NCBI RefSeq assembly: GCF_002042965.1
Contig: NZ_MZNT01000023.1
Span: forward strand, 1-62,107
DNA from: Paenibacillus sp. 32352
GTDB taxonomy: Bacteria > Bacillota > Bacilli > Paenibacillales > NBRC-103111
Direction of reading: 5' to 3'
Length of the DNA stretch: 62,107 nt
Positions 48,633 through 58,362 of the stretch are shown piece by piece. The notes beneath the pieces are model-generated. The model was not told the DNA's origin and did not search any database. It was given only the letters and a program-made list of their open reading frames with translations. The translations under genes and the position numbers were made by a program. Position 1 is the stretch's first letter. The number at the start of each line of letters is the position of its first letter.

Positions 48633-49494
48633 GCTGCAAATGGATTTAGTGAAGAAAAGCTTGAAAATGTGGCTGGAAGAGGATATCGGTATGGGCGACG
48701 TAACGACCATGTCGACCATTCCTCCCGGTCAGCAATCCAAAGGGATTATTCATCTTAAGGATAACGGGGTTATCGCAGGCCTGCCGATTGCTGAAGCCGT
48801 ATTCTCCCTTGTCGACGAACAGCTTCGTTTTGAGTCCAAGGTGCAAGAGGGACAAGCTGTCAGCTACGGAACTGTATTGGCCGAGGTGACAGGAAGCACC
48901 CGCAGCATTCTGCTGGGCGAGCGGCTGGCATTGAATCTGATGCAGCGCATGTCAGGCATTGCGACTCGGACGAGACAATACGTAGACGCCCTGCAAGGAT
49001 TGCCGGTCCGACTTGTGGATACGAGGAAGACGACGCCCGGTCACCGTCTGCTCGAGAAATATGCGGTGCGTATCGGCGGCGGTCATAACCACAGATTTGG
49101 CTTGTACGATGCGGTCATGATTAAAGATAATCATATTAAAGGCGCAGGCGGGATTAAGGAGGCGGTTCTGGCCGCACGCTCCCAGATTCCGCATACGATG
49201 AAGATCGAAGTGGAAGTCGAAAGCATGGAGCAGCTGGAGGAGGCTTTGAGCGCGAAGCCGGATATCATTATGCTGGACAACATGAAAACGGATCAAATGC
49301 GTGAAGCGGTTGTACGCATGAAATCCCAGGCTCCGCATATTCTTGTAGAGGCATCAGGATCTGTAAACCTAGACACTATACATGCCATTGCTTCTACGGG
49401 GGTAGACGTCATTTCCGTCGGTCGATTAACCTATTCGGTGCAAGCCTTGGATATCAGCCTGGATTTGAATGAGCGGAAAGGGGGAGCATCATGA
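48625..49494 (+). CDS. nadC: Nicotinate-nucleotide pyrophosphorylase (carboxylating)
   Basis: 289 residues. Converts quinolinate and PRPP to nicotinate mononucleotide. ATEDIGxGD-like EEDIGMGDVTT (~15-25), LVDTRKTTPGHR (~131-142), GGGHNHRFGLYDAVMIKDNH (~152-171). The ATG at 48625 is chosen; a TTG at 48619 is possible. Overlaps coaX by four bases. Confidence 0.95.
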   Translation: MYELQMDLVKKSLKMWLEEDIGMGDVTTMSTIPPGQQSKGIIHLKDNGVIAGLPIAEAVFSLVDEQLRFESKVQEGQAVSYGTVLAEVTGSTRSILLGERLALNLMQRMSGIATRTRQYVDALQGLPVRLVDTRKTTPGHRLLEKYAVRIGGGHNHRFGLYDAVMIKDNHIKGAGGIKEAVLAARSQIPHTMKIEVEVESMEQLEEALSAKPDIIMLDNMKTDQMREAVVRMKSQAPHILVEASGSVNLDTIHAIASTGVDVISVGRLTYSVQALDISLDLNERKGGAS

Positions 49495-50255
49495 TACTGG
49501 CGGTGGATGTAGGGAATACGAACATCGTATTAGGCCTTTATGAAGGGGACCAGCTGCTGCATCATTGGCGATTAAGCACTAACCGCTCCAGCACGACCGA
49601 CGAATACGGAATGATGATTTACAATTTGTTTCAGCATTCGGGGCTTGAGCTGGATCAGATCGAGGGCATTATTATTTCCTCCGTCGTTCCGCCGCTCATG
49701 TTTGTTCTCGAACAGTTATGTTCAAAATATTTAAAGAAAACCCCGCTTATCGTCGGACCGGGTATCAAGACAGGACTGAACGTTCGTTACGAGAATCCGC
49801 GCGAAGTCGGAGCGGACCGGATCGCGAACGCAGTCGCTGCTATCGAGCTTTACGGCGCGCCATGCATCGTTGTTGATTTTGGTACGGCAACAACCTTTGA
49901 TTATATTGATGCATCCGGCCAGTATATTGGGGGAGCAGTCGCACCGGGTGTCGGCATTTCTACCGAAGCCCTGTATCAGCGTGCGGCAAAGCTGCCGCGG
50001 ATTGAACTTGTGAAGCCCAAATCGGTCGTTGGACGCAACACCGTCGCTTCGATGCAGGCAGGTATCATTTATGGCTTTGCCGGGCAAGTGGACGGAATTG
50101 TGGGGCGTATTCGCGAGGAGCATAACGCCCAGGCGAAGGTTATCGCTACAGGAGAAATGGCCGAGCTTATAGCGAGCGAGTCCCGTACTATAGAGAAGGT
50201 GAATCCGCTTCTGACGCTTCAGGGGCTGCAGATGATCTATCAGCGTAACCAATAG
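49491..50255 (+). CDS. coaX: Type III pantothenate kinase
   Basis: 254 residues. First step of CoA synthesis. DVGNTNIVLG (5-14), GADRIANAVAA (~103-113), VVDFGTATTFDYI (~124-136). It overlaps nadC (ATGA), joining NAD and CoA cofactor genes in one transcript. Confidence 0.96.
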   Translation: MILAVDVGNTNIVLGLYEGDQLLHHWRLSTNRSSTTDEYGMMIYNLFQHSGLELDQIEGIIISSVVPPLMFVLEQLCSKYLKKTPLIVGPGIKTGLNVRYENPREVGADRIANAVAAIELYGAPCIVVDFGTATTFDYIDASGQYIGGAVAPGVGISTEALYQRAAKLPRIELVKPKSVVGRNTVASMQAGIIYGFAGQVDGIVGRIREEHNAQAKVIATGEMAELIASESRTIEKVNPLLTLQGLQMIYQRNQ

Positions 50256-50308
50256 GAATTGGATGAACGCATCCTAATCAAACCAACCAGCATAGAAAGG
50301 GAACCTCA

Positions 50309-51178
50309 ATGCGTGATTATTTAATTCGAGCAACGGCGATGGGCGGCAAGGTAAGAGCCTTTGCCGTATGCTCTACCGGAATAGTAGATGAGATTAGCAA
50401 ACGCCACCAAATGACTCCAACCACAACGGCGGCGCTGGGAAGAACGATGTCGGCAGGCCTGATGATGGGGGCTATGCTGAAGGGTGAGGAGAAGCTCACC
50501 ATCATGATTAAAGGCGGAGGCCCCATCGGTCAGATCGTAGTGGACGCCAATGCCAAGGGAGAAGTACGCGGCTATGTAGCCAACCCACAGGCGGATCTCC
50601 CTCTTAACGCGGTAGGTAAACTCGATGTAGCAGGTGTGGTCGGCACCGAGGGCTACATTAGTGTTGTGAAAGACCTGGGGCTGAAAAAGCCATACAGCGG
50701 GAGCGTTCCTTTGATCTCCGGAGAGCTTGCCGAAGATTTTACATACTACTTTGCCACATCGGAGCAAACGCCTTCGGCGGTTGGCTTAGGGGTGCTTGTA
50801 GGCGTAGATTATGCCGTTACTTCTGCAGGAGGCTTTGTGATCCAGCTTCTGCCCGGATTGAAGGAGGATGAAATCTCGCTCATCGAGCAGCTGCTTTCGA
50901 AAGTTGAGCCTGTATCCGCCCTACTTGAACAAGGGCTGGATCTGGAGCAGATTTTGCAGCGTATTGTTCCTGATGTTGAGGTGTTGGAGGAAATGGACGT
51001 ATATTTCCGCTGCCAATGCTCTCGGGAACGCGTGGAGCAAACCTTGATCTCATTAGGACGTGACGAACTGGAGCAGATCCTGGAAGAGGACGGGAAATCC
51101 GAGGTCGTCTGTCATTTCTGTAACGAACACTACACCTTTGACGAAGAGGATTTAAAATCTATCATCAATCAGCTTTAA
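50309..51178 (+). CDS. hslO: Redox-regulated chaperone Hsp33
   Basis: 289 residues. A holdase activated when four zinc-bound cysteines oxidise. The C-terminal site is intact: CQC (~233-235) and CHFC (~268-271). AAAGGGA precedes the ATG. The coaX-hslO-yacD-cysK order matches B. subtilis. Confidence 0.95.
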   Translation: MRDYLIRATAMGGKVRAFAVCSTGIVDEISKRHQMTPTTTAALGRTMSAGLMMGAMLKGEEKLTIMIKGGGPIGQIVVDANAKGEVRGYVANPQADLPLNAVGKLDVAGVVGTEGYISVVKDLGLKKPYSGSVPLISGELAEDFTYYFATSEQTPSAVGLGVLVGVDYAVTSAGGFVIQLLPGLKEDEISLIEQLLSKVEPVSALLEQGLDLEQILQRIVPDVEVLEEMDVYFRCQCSRERVEQTLISLGRDELEQILEEDGKSEVVCHFCNEHYTFDEEDLKSIINQL

Positions 51179-51252
51179 CCGGACGATATAAAGGTTGAGA
51201 CAACCTATTGGAATACCAATAAAGCAATAGTGACCATACGAGGGGATTAGGA

Positions 51253-52185
51253 ATGCGAAACATTAAGATACTGTGGGGAGTCGTAGCGGTTTTGTTCATT
51301 GCCGTTGTCATCCTTTCCTCCGTATTGTCTGCCGATCTAATCAACCAACGACATGTCGACATGAGCCCGGATCAGACGAAGCAGAACCCGTCAGTAAAAG
51401 TCATCGCAACTATCGGAGATAAGACCATTACCAGCATGGAATTGGAACAACAGCTGCTGCAAAAGCATGGCCGGGAATTGTTGAATCAAATGGTGGATCA
51501 TGAAGTCATTCGCATGGAAGGCAAGGCATTGGGCTTGTTTGTGGAGGAAAGCGAAATCCAGAAGGAACTAAAACGCATGCAGCAAGGCTATGATAATGAA
51601 GGACAATTCTATGAATCGATGAAGGTCCAGCTGGGACTGACGCCAGAGGCTCTTAAAGCCGATATTTACGACAAGCTGCTTCAGGAGAAGATCATTACGA
51701 AGGATATTATTGTTTCGGATGAACAGGTCAATGCCTATATCCAGTCCCATCCCGAAGAATTTAAAGCGGCGGCCCAGCTTCGTTTGCAGCAGATCGTCGT
51801 AAGCAGCAAGGATCAGGCGGCCAAAGTAGCGGCTGACGTAAGCAAGGGGATTGAATTCGCCCAGATTGCCAAAGACCGGAGCTTGGATGATGCGACACGC
51901 GATAACGGCGGGGATCTGGGATGGGTGGAGGAAGACGACCCTTTTATCGCCCCGGCCATTCTGAAAGCGGCTAAACAGCTTAAGCCAGGCGAGGTAAGCA
52001 AACCGATCGACTTGAACGGGCAGCTTTATATTATCAAATTGAAGGATCGGAAGGAGCAGCCTAAGGAGAGCAAGGAGACGATCATGGAAAGTGTACGCAA
52101 AGAGCTCGCTCTTCGTGCAGCGCCGCCGCTTAAGGACGCGATAAAAAAGCTGCGGGAAAAATATAAAGTACAGGTTATGCTGTAG
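51253..52185 (+). CDS. Membrane-anchored parvulin-type peptidyl-prolyl isomerase (YacD-like)
   Basis: 310 residues. An N-terminal uncleaved-type membrane helix (~6-27) without a lipobox Cys. A SurA-N-like region (~50-160) is followed by a parvulin domain (~170-265) with LRLQQIVVSS and NGGDLGWVEEDD. Second foldase of this type in the window. Position equals yacD. Confidence 0.88.
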   Translation: MRNIKILWGVVAVLFIAVVILSSVLSADLINQRHVDMSPDQTKQNPSVKVIATIGDKTITSMELEQQLLQKHGRELLNQMVDHEVIRMEGKALGLFVEESEIQKELKRMQQGYDNEGQFYESMKVQLGLTPEALKADIYDKLLQEKIITKDIIVSDEQVNAYIQSHPEEFKAAAQLRLQQIVVSSKDQAAKVAADVSKGIEFAQIAKDRSLDDATRDNGGDLGWVEEDDPFIAPAILKAAKQLKPGEVSKPIDLNGQLYIIKLKDRKEQPKESKETIMESVRKELALRAAPPLKDAIKKLREKYKVQVML

Positions 52186-52226
52186 CTGGGGCAATCCTTT
52201 CTGGTAAACACATCCACAAAATGATA

Positions 52227-52255
52227 TTGACAACCTAAGCTCCGGTTGATAAGAT
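52227..52255 (+). promoter_or_regulatory. Candidate promoter of cysK
   Basis: TTGACA, 17-bp spacer, TAAGAT. An AT-rich region with several TA-rich steps follows; I cannot decide whether a CymR site is present. Confidence 0.5.
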
Positions 52256-52322
52256 ATTATTATAATACCTACCAATTTACTCGGATATTATACATCATAT
52301 CTATTTTAGGAGGAACGTCAGG

Positions 52323-53261
52323 ATGGCAAAACTAGTTCAGAACATAACACAATTAATCGGTGGAACCCCGTTAGTCAAACTGAATCGCGTTGTGCCGGAA
52401 GGCAGCGCAGAAGTGTATGTTAAGCTGGAGTATCAAAATCCGGGTGCGAGCGTAAAGGACCGTATCGCCATCAGCATGGTGGAAGTAGCCGAGCAAGAGG
52501 GCAAGCTGAAGCCGGGTGATACCATCATTGAGCCGACAAGCGGTAATACGGGAATCGGCCTGGCCATGGTAGCTGCAGCTAAGGGTTACAAAGCCATTCT
52601 GGTGATGCCTGAAACGATGAGTATAGAGCGCCGCAACCTGCTTCGTGCATACGGTGCTCAATTGGTACTGACTCCTGGAGCGGAAGGCATGAAAGGCGCT
52701 ATCAAGCGCGCGGAAGAGCTGCTGGCCGAGAATCCGACTTATTTCATGCCGCAGCAATTTAAAAACCAAGCGAACGTGAAAATCCACCGTGAAACAACAG
52801 GTCCGGAAATCGTGGAAGCCATCCAATCCCACGACGGTAAGCTGGATGCATTCGTGGCCGGTATCGGAACCGGCGGTACCATTACGGGTGCGGGCAGCGT
52901 GTTGAAAGAAAATTTCCCTAACATTAAAATTTATGCGGTTGAACCAAGTGCATCTCCGGTATTGTCCGGCGGTAAACCAGGTCCTCATAAAATCCAGGGA
53001 ATCGGTGCAGGTTTCGTTCCTGATATCCTGAACACTTCGGTGTACGATGAGGTCATTCCTGTCGAGAATGACGATGCATTCGAGACCTCCCGCCGTGTGG
53101 CCAAAGAAGAAGGGATCCTTGGCGGTATTTCTTCCGGTGCGGCTATTTTTGCAGCATTAAAAGTTGCCAAAGAATTGGGTCCGGGCAAACGGGTCGTCGC
53201 TATCCTTCCAAGTAACGGTGAAAGATACCTCAGTACGCCATTGTATCAATTCGAAGACTAA
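52323..53261 (+). CDS. cysK: Cysteine synthase (O-acetylserine sulfhydrylase)
   Basis: 312 residues. PLP enzyme making cysteine from O-acetylserine and sulfide. The PLP lysine is in NPGASVKDR (~36-44); TSGNTGIG (~71-78) and GIGTGGTITG (~179-188) bind substrate and phosphate. AGGAGG precedes the ATG. It has its own promoter and terminator. Confidence 0.97.
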   Translation: MAKLVQNITQLIGGTPLVKLNRVVPEGSAEVYVKLEYQNPGASVKDRIAISMVEVAEQEGKLKPGDTIIEPTSGNTGIGLAMVAAAKGYKAILVMPETMSIERRNLLRAYGAQLVLTPGAEGMKGAIKRAEELLAENPTYFMPQQFKNQANVKIHRETTGPEIVEAIQSHDGKLDAFVAGIGTGGTITGAGSVLKENFPNIKIYAVEPSASPVLSGGKPGPHKIQGIGAGFVPDILNTSVYDEVIPVENDDAFETSRRVAKEEGILGGISSGAAIFAALKVAKELGPGKRVVAILPSNGERYLSTPLYQFED

Positions 53262-53273
53262 TAACGAAAAAGC

Positions 53274-53304
53274 AAAGGCCCTTCCATCGAGAGGGGCTTT
53301 TTTT
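53274..53304 (+). terminator. Terminator after cysK
   Basis: GCCCTTC-CATCGA-GAGGGGC followed by seven Ts. Confidence 0.88.
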
Positions 53305-53372
53305 CGTTTGCAATATCAAGTATACTTAGTCCAAAACTTATGAATGAGAAGCAAGGAGGGGCGTCCGTTACG

Positions 53373-54920
53373 ATGATAACCTACGAACAATGGCGGCAAT
53401 GGGCGGGCCGCTATACGATGCTTCCCTACGTACGGCGTTACCCCTTGAAGGAAGATCGGTTGATTTCTTGGGAAACGGCCTGGGAGCAAGCGTCACCGGG
53501 TTCCTTTGTACTGGAGAGCGGAAAGGGAGGAAGGTATACCTTTCTAGGGTTAAAGCCGGTATCTGCCATCCGTGGCAAAGGAATGCGAACCGTCGTTCAT
53601 CATGAAGACGGCACCGTGACCGAGGGAGAAGGAGCGCCTCTTGAAGCGGTAAAGCAATGGATGGCTGAATACCGCTCACCTGCTGTTCGCGGTCATGGGC
53701 TGCCCAAATTTCTGGGAGGCTGCGTCGGCTATTGGGGCTATGATGTCGCCCGTTCTATCGAGAGGCTCCCGGAGACAGCCTCGGACGACCTGCCGGTGCC
53801 GGACTATGCTTTTGCCAGATTCGACCGGATTTGGATTATCGACCATGAGGAGCAAGTGCTGTATTGTGCCGTTCACAAGATGAGCACGGAAGAGGCTGAC
53901 GCCTTGGCCGAGCTTTACCGTGAAGCGGAAGCGGACGCAGACCGGATGAAGCGCCAATGGGATCTCGTTGCAGCCGCGAATCGAACGGAGAAGTATAGGG
54001 CCCTCCGTGAAGGCATGATGGAACGTATACATCAAGACCTGCTTCATATCGACGTCGACTCCATTGAAGGCATTCAGGCGGATTTCCCGAGAGAAGCCTA
54101 CATTCAGGCGGTTCAACAGATTCAGCGCTATATCGGGGCTGGAGATGTGTTTCAGGTCAATTTGTCTGTCAGACAGCATAAACGGCTGCATGCTTCGCCT
54201 GAGGCAATCTATGAATGGCTGAGGGTCGTTAATCCGTCTCCTTACATGGGACTGCTGCGGTTCGGGGACTTTCACATTGTATCGGGATCGCCGGAGCTGC
54301 TGGTTCAGCTTGAAGAGGATACCGTGAGGACCCGGCCTATCGCCGGAACCCGGCCAAGAGGGAAGGATGCCGAGGAAGACCGGCACCTGGCGGATGAATT
54401 GATCCATCATGAGAAGGAACGTGCGGAGCACATTATGCTGGTCGATTTGGAGCGCAATGATCTGGGGAAAATATCTACCTACGGTACGGTAAAGGTCAAA
54501 GACTTCATGGTCATCGAATATTATTCCCACGTCATGCATATCGTCTCGCAGGTAGAAGGGAAGCTGGCGCCGGGCAAAGAAGCTTACGATGTCATTGCGG
54601 CAGCATTCCCCGGCGGAACGATTACAGGGGCTCCCAAGGTTCGCACGATGGAAATAATCGAAGAGCTTGAACCTGTGCGCAGAGGCCCATATACAGGGTC
54701 TATCGGATGGATTGACTACAATGGCGATATGGAATTTAATATTATTATACGGACTTTGGTCATGGCGGAAGGGATAGGCTACGTGCAAGCCGGAGCCGGC
54801 ATTGTGATAGACTCCGTCCCTGAGAAGGAATATACCGAATCCATCAACAAGGCTAAAGCGATGTGGAAAGCAATTCAATATAGCGAATGGAATGAAAAAA
54901 TGGAAGCGCGGGGGGTATAA
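53373..54920 (+). CDS. pabB: Aminodeoxychorismate synthase component I
   Basis: 515 residues. With PabA converts chorismate to aminodeoxychorismate for folate. RPIAGTRPRGKDAEED (~324-339), DLERNDLGK (~361-369) and PGGTITGAPK (~415-424) are chorismate-site motifs. The ATG at 53373 follows AAGGAGGG at 12 nt; an ATG at 53340 lacks a site. Trp-type anthranilate synthase is similar, but pabA, pabC and folP follow. Confidence 0.93.
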   Translation: MITYEQWRQWAGRYTMLPYVRRYPLKEDRLISWETAWEQASPGSFVLESGKGGRYTFLGLKPVSAIRGKGMRTVVHHEDGTVTEGEGAPLEAVKQWMAEYRSPAVRGHGLPKFLGGCVGYWGYDVARSIERLPETASDDLPVPDYAFARFDRIWIIDHEEQVLYCAVHKMSTEEADALAELYREAEADADRMKRQWDLVAAANRTEKYRALREGMMERIHQDLLHIDVDSIEGIQADFPREAYIQAVQQIQRYIGAGDVFQVNLSVRQHKRLHASPEAIYEWLRVVNPSPYMGLLRFGDFHIVSGSPELLVQLEEDTVRTRPIAGTRPRGKDAEEDRHLADELIHHEKERAEHIMLVDLERNDLGKISTYGTVKVKDFMVIEYYSHVMHIVSQVEGKLAPGKEAYDVIAAAFPGGTITGAPKVRTMEIIEELEPVRRGPYTGSIGWIDYNGDMEFNIIIRTLVMAEGIGYVQAGAGIVIDSVPEKEYTESINKAKAMWKAIQYSEWNEKMEARGV

Positions 54921-54924
54921 AGCT

Positions 54925-55506
54925 GTGATCCTAGTCATTGATAATTACGATTCGTTTACTTATAATTTGGTGCAATACTTGGGCGAGCTCGGTCAACGGG
55001 TGGAGGTTCGCCGCAATGACGAAATCGACTTGGCCGGTATCGAGGCTATGAAGCCGGACCATATTCTGATATCTCCGGGGCCGTGCACTCCGAACGAAGC
55101 GGGAATCAGCCTGTCGCTGATCGAGCATTTTAAAGGAAAAATTCCGATTCTTGGCGTATGTCTCGGACACCAATCGATCGGCCAAGTTTTTGGCGGTGAG
55201 GTCGTTCGGGCCGAGCGGCTCATGCATGGCAAGACCTCCCCGATCCTGCATGACGGGAAAACCCTTTTCAGGGATATCCCATCACCTTTCACGGCCACCC
55301 GATACCATTCCCTGATCGTCAATAGAGAGACGCTGCCCGATTGCCTGGAAATCAGTGCAGAGACGGAGGAAGGCGAGATTATGGGGCTCCGCCATAAGGA
55401 ATATCCTATTGAAGGCGTACAATTCCATCCCGAATCTATCATTACCGATCACGGATTGCGTCTTCTGCGCAACTTTTTGAATGAAACGGCAGTGAAGCAG
55501 GCGTGA
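54925..55506 (+). CDS. pabA: Aminodeoxychorismate/anthranilate synthase glutaminase
   Basis: 193 residues. Class I amidotransferase supplying ammonia. The nucleophile Cys is in GVCLGHQ (~78-84); His/Glu in FHPES (~169-173). The GTG start lies four bases after pabB. In Bacillus the same subunit also serves tryptophan synthesis. Confidence 0.94.
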   Translation: MILVIDNYDSFTYNLVQYLGELGQRVEVRRNDEIDLAGIEAMKPDHILISPGPCTPNEAGISLSLIEHFKGKIPILGVCLGHQSIGQVFGGEVVRAERLMHGKTSPILHDGKTLFRDIPSPFTATRYHSLIVNRETLPDCLEISAETEEGEIMGLRHKEYPIEGVQFHPESIITDHGLRLLRNFLNETAVKQA

Positions 55507-56381
55507 ACATCTATGTCAACGGAAGCTTAATAGCGGAAGAACAGGCCGTGGTCTCAGTATACGATCACGGTTTTCTTTACGGCATAGGACTGTTTGAAAC
55601 GCTCCGTACGTATAACGGGCAGCCTTTCTTGCTCAAGGAACACCAGGATCGGTTGATTGCAGGCTGCGAACAGCTGGGCATGGATTATCAGCCGGGGACC
55701 GGAGAGTGGGAGGGAATCATCGAATCGCTCCTTAAAGCGAACAGGTTAGAGGATGCCTACTTCCGCTTTACGGTAACGGCGGGGGAAGATATTTTGGGGC
55801 TTCCCGCCGGGGAATACTGCAAACCCAATTTGATTGTCTACGTCAAAGGATTGCCTGATCGGGACGAGAAGCTGTATCGAGAGGGGAAGTCGCTGCAGCT
55901 GCTAACCTTGCCTCGAAACACGCCAGAAGGAAGCGTAAGATTCAAATCCCTTCATTATATGAATAATATATTAGCCAAGCGTGAAATGAAGCGGTACCCA
56001 TGGGCAGGCGGAGCCGAAGGCTTGCAGACCGACAAGCAGGGCTTTCTTGCCGAAGGGATCGTAAGCAATCTGTTTTTCGTCAAACACGGTCAGCTTCATA
56101 CTCCAACGCTTGATACGGGAATATTACCGGGCATAACGAGAGCTTTTGTTATGGATCTGGCCAAACAGCTCGGTATAGCAGTAGAAGAGGGCTGGTACCG
56201 ATGGGGAGATTTGCAGCTGGCGGATGAAGCTTTTATTACGAATTCCATTCAGGAGATCGTTCCGGCGACGACACTATATGATCCGGAGGGCCATTCCCGC
56301 ATGGTAGGCAGCGGTACGTCCGGTCCGGTGACGAGGCGGCTCATAGAGCAATACGGACAACACACAATAATACGGAAATGA
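55503..56381 (+). CDS. pabC: Aminodeoxychorismate lyase
   Basis: 292 residues. PLP fold-type IV enzyme releasing p-aminobenzoate. YDHGFLYGIGLFETLR (~20-35) and FKSLHYMNN (~147-155, PLP Lys) are typical. The GTG start overlaps pabA by four bases. A D-amino acid aminotransferase is the alternative, made unlikely by context. Confidence 0.92.
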   Translation: MNIYVNGSLIAEEQAVVSVYDHGFLYGIGLFETLRTYNGQPFLLKEHQDRLIAGCEQLGMDYQPGTGEWEGIIESLLKANRLEDAYFRFTVTAGEDILGLPAGEYCKPNLIVYVKGLPDRDEKLYREGKSLQLLTLPRNTPEGSVRFKSLHYMNNILAKREMKRYPWAGGAEGLQTDKQGFLAEGIVSNLFFVKHGQLHTPTLDTGILPGITRAFVMDLAKQLGIAVEEGWYRWGDLQLADEAFITNSIQEIVPATTLYDPEGHSRMVGSGTSGPVTRRLIEQYGQHTIIRK

Positions 56382-56393
56382 CGGTGAACGCTC

Positions 56394-57263
56394 ATGTCGA
56401 AATCAGTCAATGAGCAGCAGCCTTACATAGACTGCCGCGGAATAGCTTTGGATGTATATCATGAAACAGTCATTATGGGGATTTTGAATGTTACTCCGGA
56501 TTCCTTCTCGGATGGGGGGAAGTTTACCGATCTTTCCGCCGCTGTCGACCATGCTAAACAGATGGTGGCCGACGGAGCCGGGATTATTGATATTGGAGGA
56601 GAGTCGACCCGCCCGGGCGCGGAGTTTGTTACATTGGAGCAAGAGCTGGAGCGGGTTATTCCTACTATCCGGGCTTTGAAGGAAGCCGGCATTCAGGTGC
56701 CCCTGTCGGTGGATACCTACAAGACAGAGGTGGCAAGACAAGCGCTGGAGGCGGGGGCCCATCTATTGAACGATATTTGGGGACTGAAGAAGGAACTCCA
56801 TATGGCGAAGCTTGCCGCCGAATACGGGTGTCCCATCGTGATTATGCATAATCGCGTGAAGGCGGAGTATGATAATTTCATTCCCGATGTGATCGGGGAT
56901 TTGCTGGAAAGCGTCCGGATAGCCCACGATGCAGGCGTGAAAGACCATCAGATTATTTTGGACCCGGGAATCGGGTTTGCCAAATCCTACGAGCAAAATT
57001 TGCAGCTGATGAACGAGCTTCATCAAATTGCCGCAATAGGCTATCCCGTCCTGCTTGGAACCTCCCGCAAAACGATGATCCGCACCGCCTTGCAGCTTCC
57101 TGCGAACGACGTAGTGGAAGGAACTGCGGCTACGGTAGCCATGGGGATTGCACAAGGCTGTCGAATTATGCGGGTTCATGATGTCAAATCCATGAAGCGC
57201 GTCGCTGTCATGGCAGACACTATTATCAAGCACCGTCTTCCAATCAAGAGCGATGAGAAATGA
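56394..57263 (+). CDS. folP: Dihydropteroate synthase
   Basis: 289 residues. Joins p-aminobenzoate to the pterin; the sulfonamide target. MGILNVTPDSFSDGG (~28-42), DIGGESTRPG (~65-74), LDPGIGFAKS (~188-197) and LLGTSRK (~218-224). Confidence 0.96.
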   Translation: MSKSVNEQQPYIDCRGIALDVYHETVIMGILNVTPDSFSDGGKFTDLSAAVDHAKQMVADGAGIIDIGGESTRPGAEFVTLEQELERVIPTIRALKEAGIQVPLSVDTYKTEVARQALEAGAHLLNDIWGLKKELHMAKLAAEYGCPIVIMHNRVKAEYDNFIPDVIGDLLESVRIAHDAGVKDHQIILDPGIGFAKSYEQNLQLMNELHQIAAIGYPVLLGTSRKTMIRTALQLPANDVVEGTAATVAMGIAQGCRIMRVHDVKSMKRVAVMADTIIKHRLPIKSDEK

Positions 57264-57271
57264 GGTAAATG

Positions 57272-57634
57272 ATGGATAAAATCATATTGAACGGTATGCA
57301 ATTTTATGGGTATCACGGCGTGTTTCCCGAGGAAAATAAGCTGGGTCAGCGGTATCACGTCGATGTAGAAATGCATATGCCCTTGGACAAACCGGGAGCT
57401 ACGGATCATCTGGAGGACACCATCAACTACGCGGAAGCATATGAGCTCATTAAGAACATCGTGGAGAAGCGAATTTTCAAGCTGATTGAAGCTTTAGCCG
57501 AGCAGGTTGCATCTGAGCTTCTACAAACTTATACTAGTATAAATGCAATTACTGTACGCGTCAGGAAGCCGCATCCGCCGGTTGCAATGGTGTTCGATGG
57601 CGTTACAGTTGAAATTCATAGAAAGCGGGCATAA
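57272..57634 (+). CDS. folB: Dihydroneopterin aldolase
   Basis: 120 residues. MDKIILNGMQFYGYHGVFPE matches the family start. Tandem ATGs at 57269 and 57272; the second agrees with the family. GAGGT lies upstream. Followed five bases later by folK. Confidence 0.94.
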   Translation: MDKIILNGMQFYGYHGVFPEENKLGQRYHVDVEMHMPLDKPGATDHLEDTINYAEAYELIKNIVEKRIFKLIEALAEQVASELLQTYTSINAITVRVRKPHPPVAMVFDGVTVEIHRKRA

Positions 57635-57638
57635 GTTC

Positions 57639-58145
57639 ATGGGCTCACAGCCTTCACATCGCGTATACATTGCGCTTGGCTCCAATATGGGGGACAGAGA
57701 ACGTTTGCTGCTTGAGGCGATTCGCCTGCTGGCAGAACACGAAACGATAGAGGTTAGCGGCTGTTCCGGTATTTACGAAACGGAGCCTGTAGGCTACGTA
57801 GACCAGGCGGCTTTTCTTAACATGGTCATTGAAATCAGGACGTCCCTGGAGGCGAAAGAGCTGCTAGGCGTTATGCAGCATATCGAACAAAGCCTCGGGC
57901 GTACGCGGGAGCTCCGTTGGGGACCGAGAACGATCGATTTGGATATGCTGCTGTACGATGATATACGCCAGGACGATCCGACGCTTATCCTTCCCCATCC
58001 AAGAATGCTGGAACGAGCCTTTGTCCTTGTGCCGTTGGTCGAGGTCATGCAAGCGCGGCGTGAGCAGCAGGCTGCCGAATGGGCGGCTCACCTAGAAAAG
58101 CTGGAGGGAAAGGAAGGCGTTGCTTTATGGAAAAAAATGCAATAG
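57639..58145 (+). CDS. folK: Hydroxymethyldihydropteridine pyrophosphokinase
   Basis: 168 residues. ALGSNMGDRE (~11-20) and RWGPRTIDLDMLLYDD (~88-103) are the HPPK motifs. The ATG at 57639 has a poor site (GAAAG), suggesting coupling to folB. Overlaps the next gene by 19 bp. Confidence 0.94.
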   Translation: MGSQPSHRVYIALGSNMGDRERLLLEAIRLLAEHETIEVSGCSGIYETEPVGYVDQAAFLNMVIEIRTSLEAKELLGVMQHIEQSLGRTRELRWGPRTIDLDMLLYDDIRQDDPTLILPHPRMLERAFVLVPLVEVMQARREQQAAEWAAHLEKLEGKEGVALWKKMQ

Positions 58146-58336
58146 CACAGCGCATCCGCGCTTTTCGTAAGCTTAAGGGGTTCACCCAAAATGAATTGGC
58201 GGATCAGCTCGAAGTGTCTATCGCCGTACTTGGTGCCATCGAACGAGGGACGCGGAAGCCTGATCCCAAGATCATTCGAAAAATATCTGAAGTCCTGGGC
58301 ATCGACCCGGATGAATTGCTGCCTGCTGCGAAGTAG
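58127..58336 (+). CDS. Small XRE-family helix-turn-helix protein (YazB-like)
   Basis: 69 residues, all one HTH_3 domain: RIRAFRKLKGFTQNELADQL and GAIERGTRKPDP. The target is unknown. AAGGAAGG precedes the ATG, inside the end of folK. Same place as yazB. Confidence 0.88.
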   Translation: MEKNAIAQRIRAFRKLKGFTQNELADQLEVSIAVLGAIERGTRKPDPKIIRKISEVLGIDPDELLPAAK

Positions 58337-58362
58337 GAACGAATGCGGAAGGAGGGATTAAC

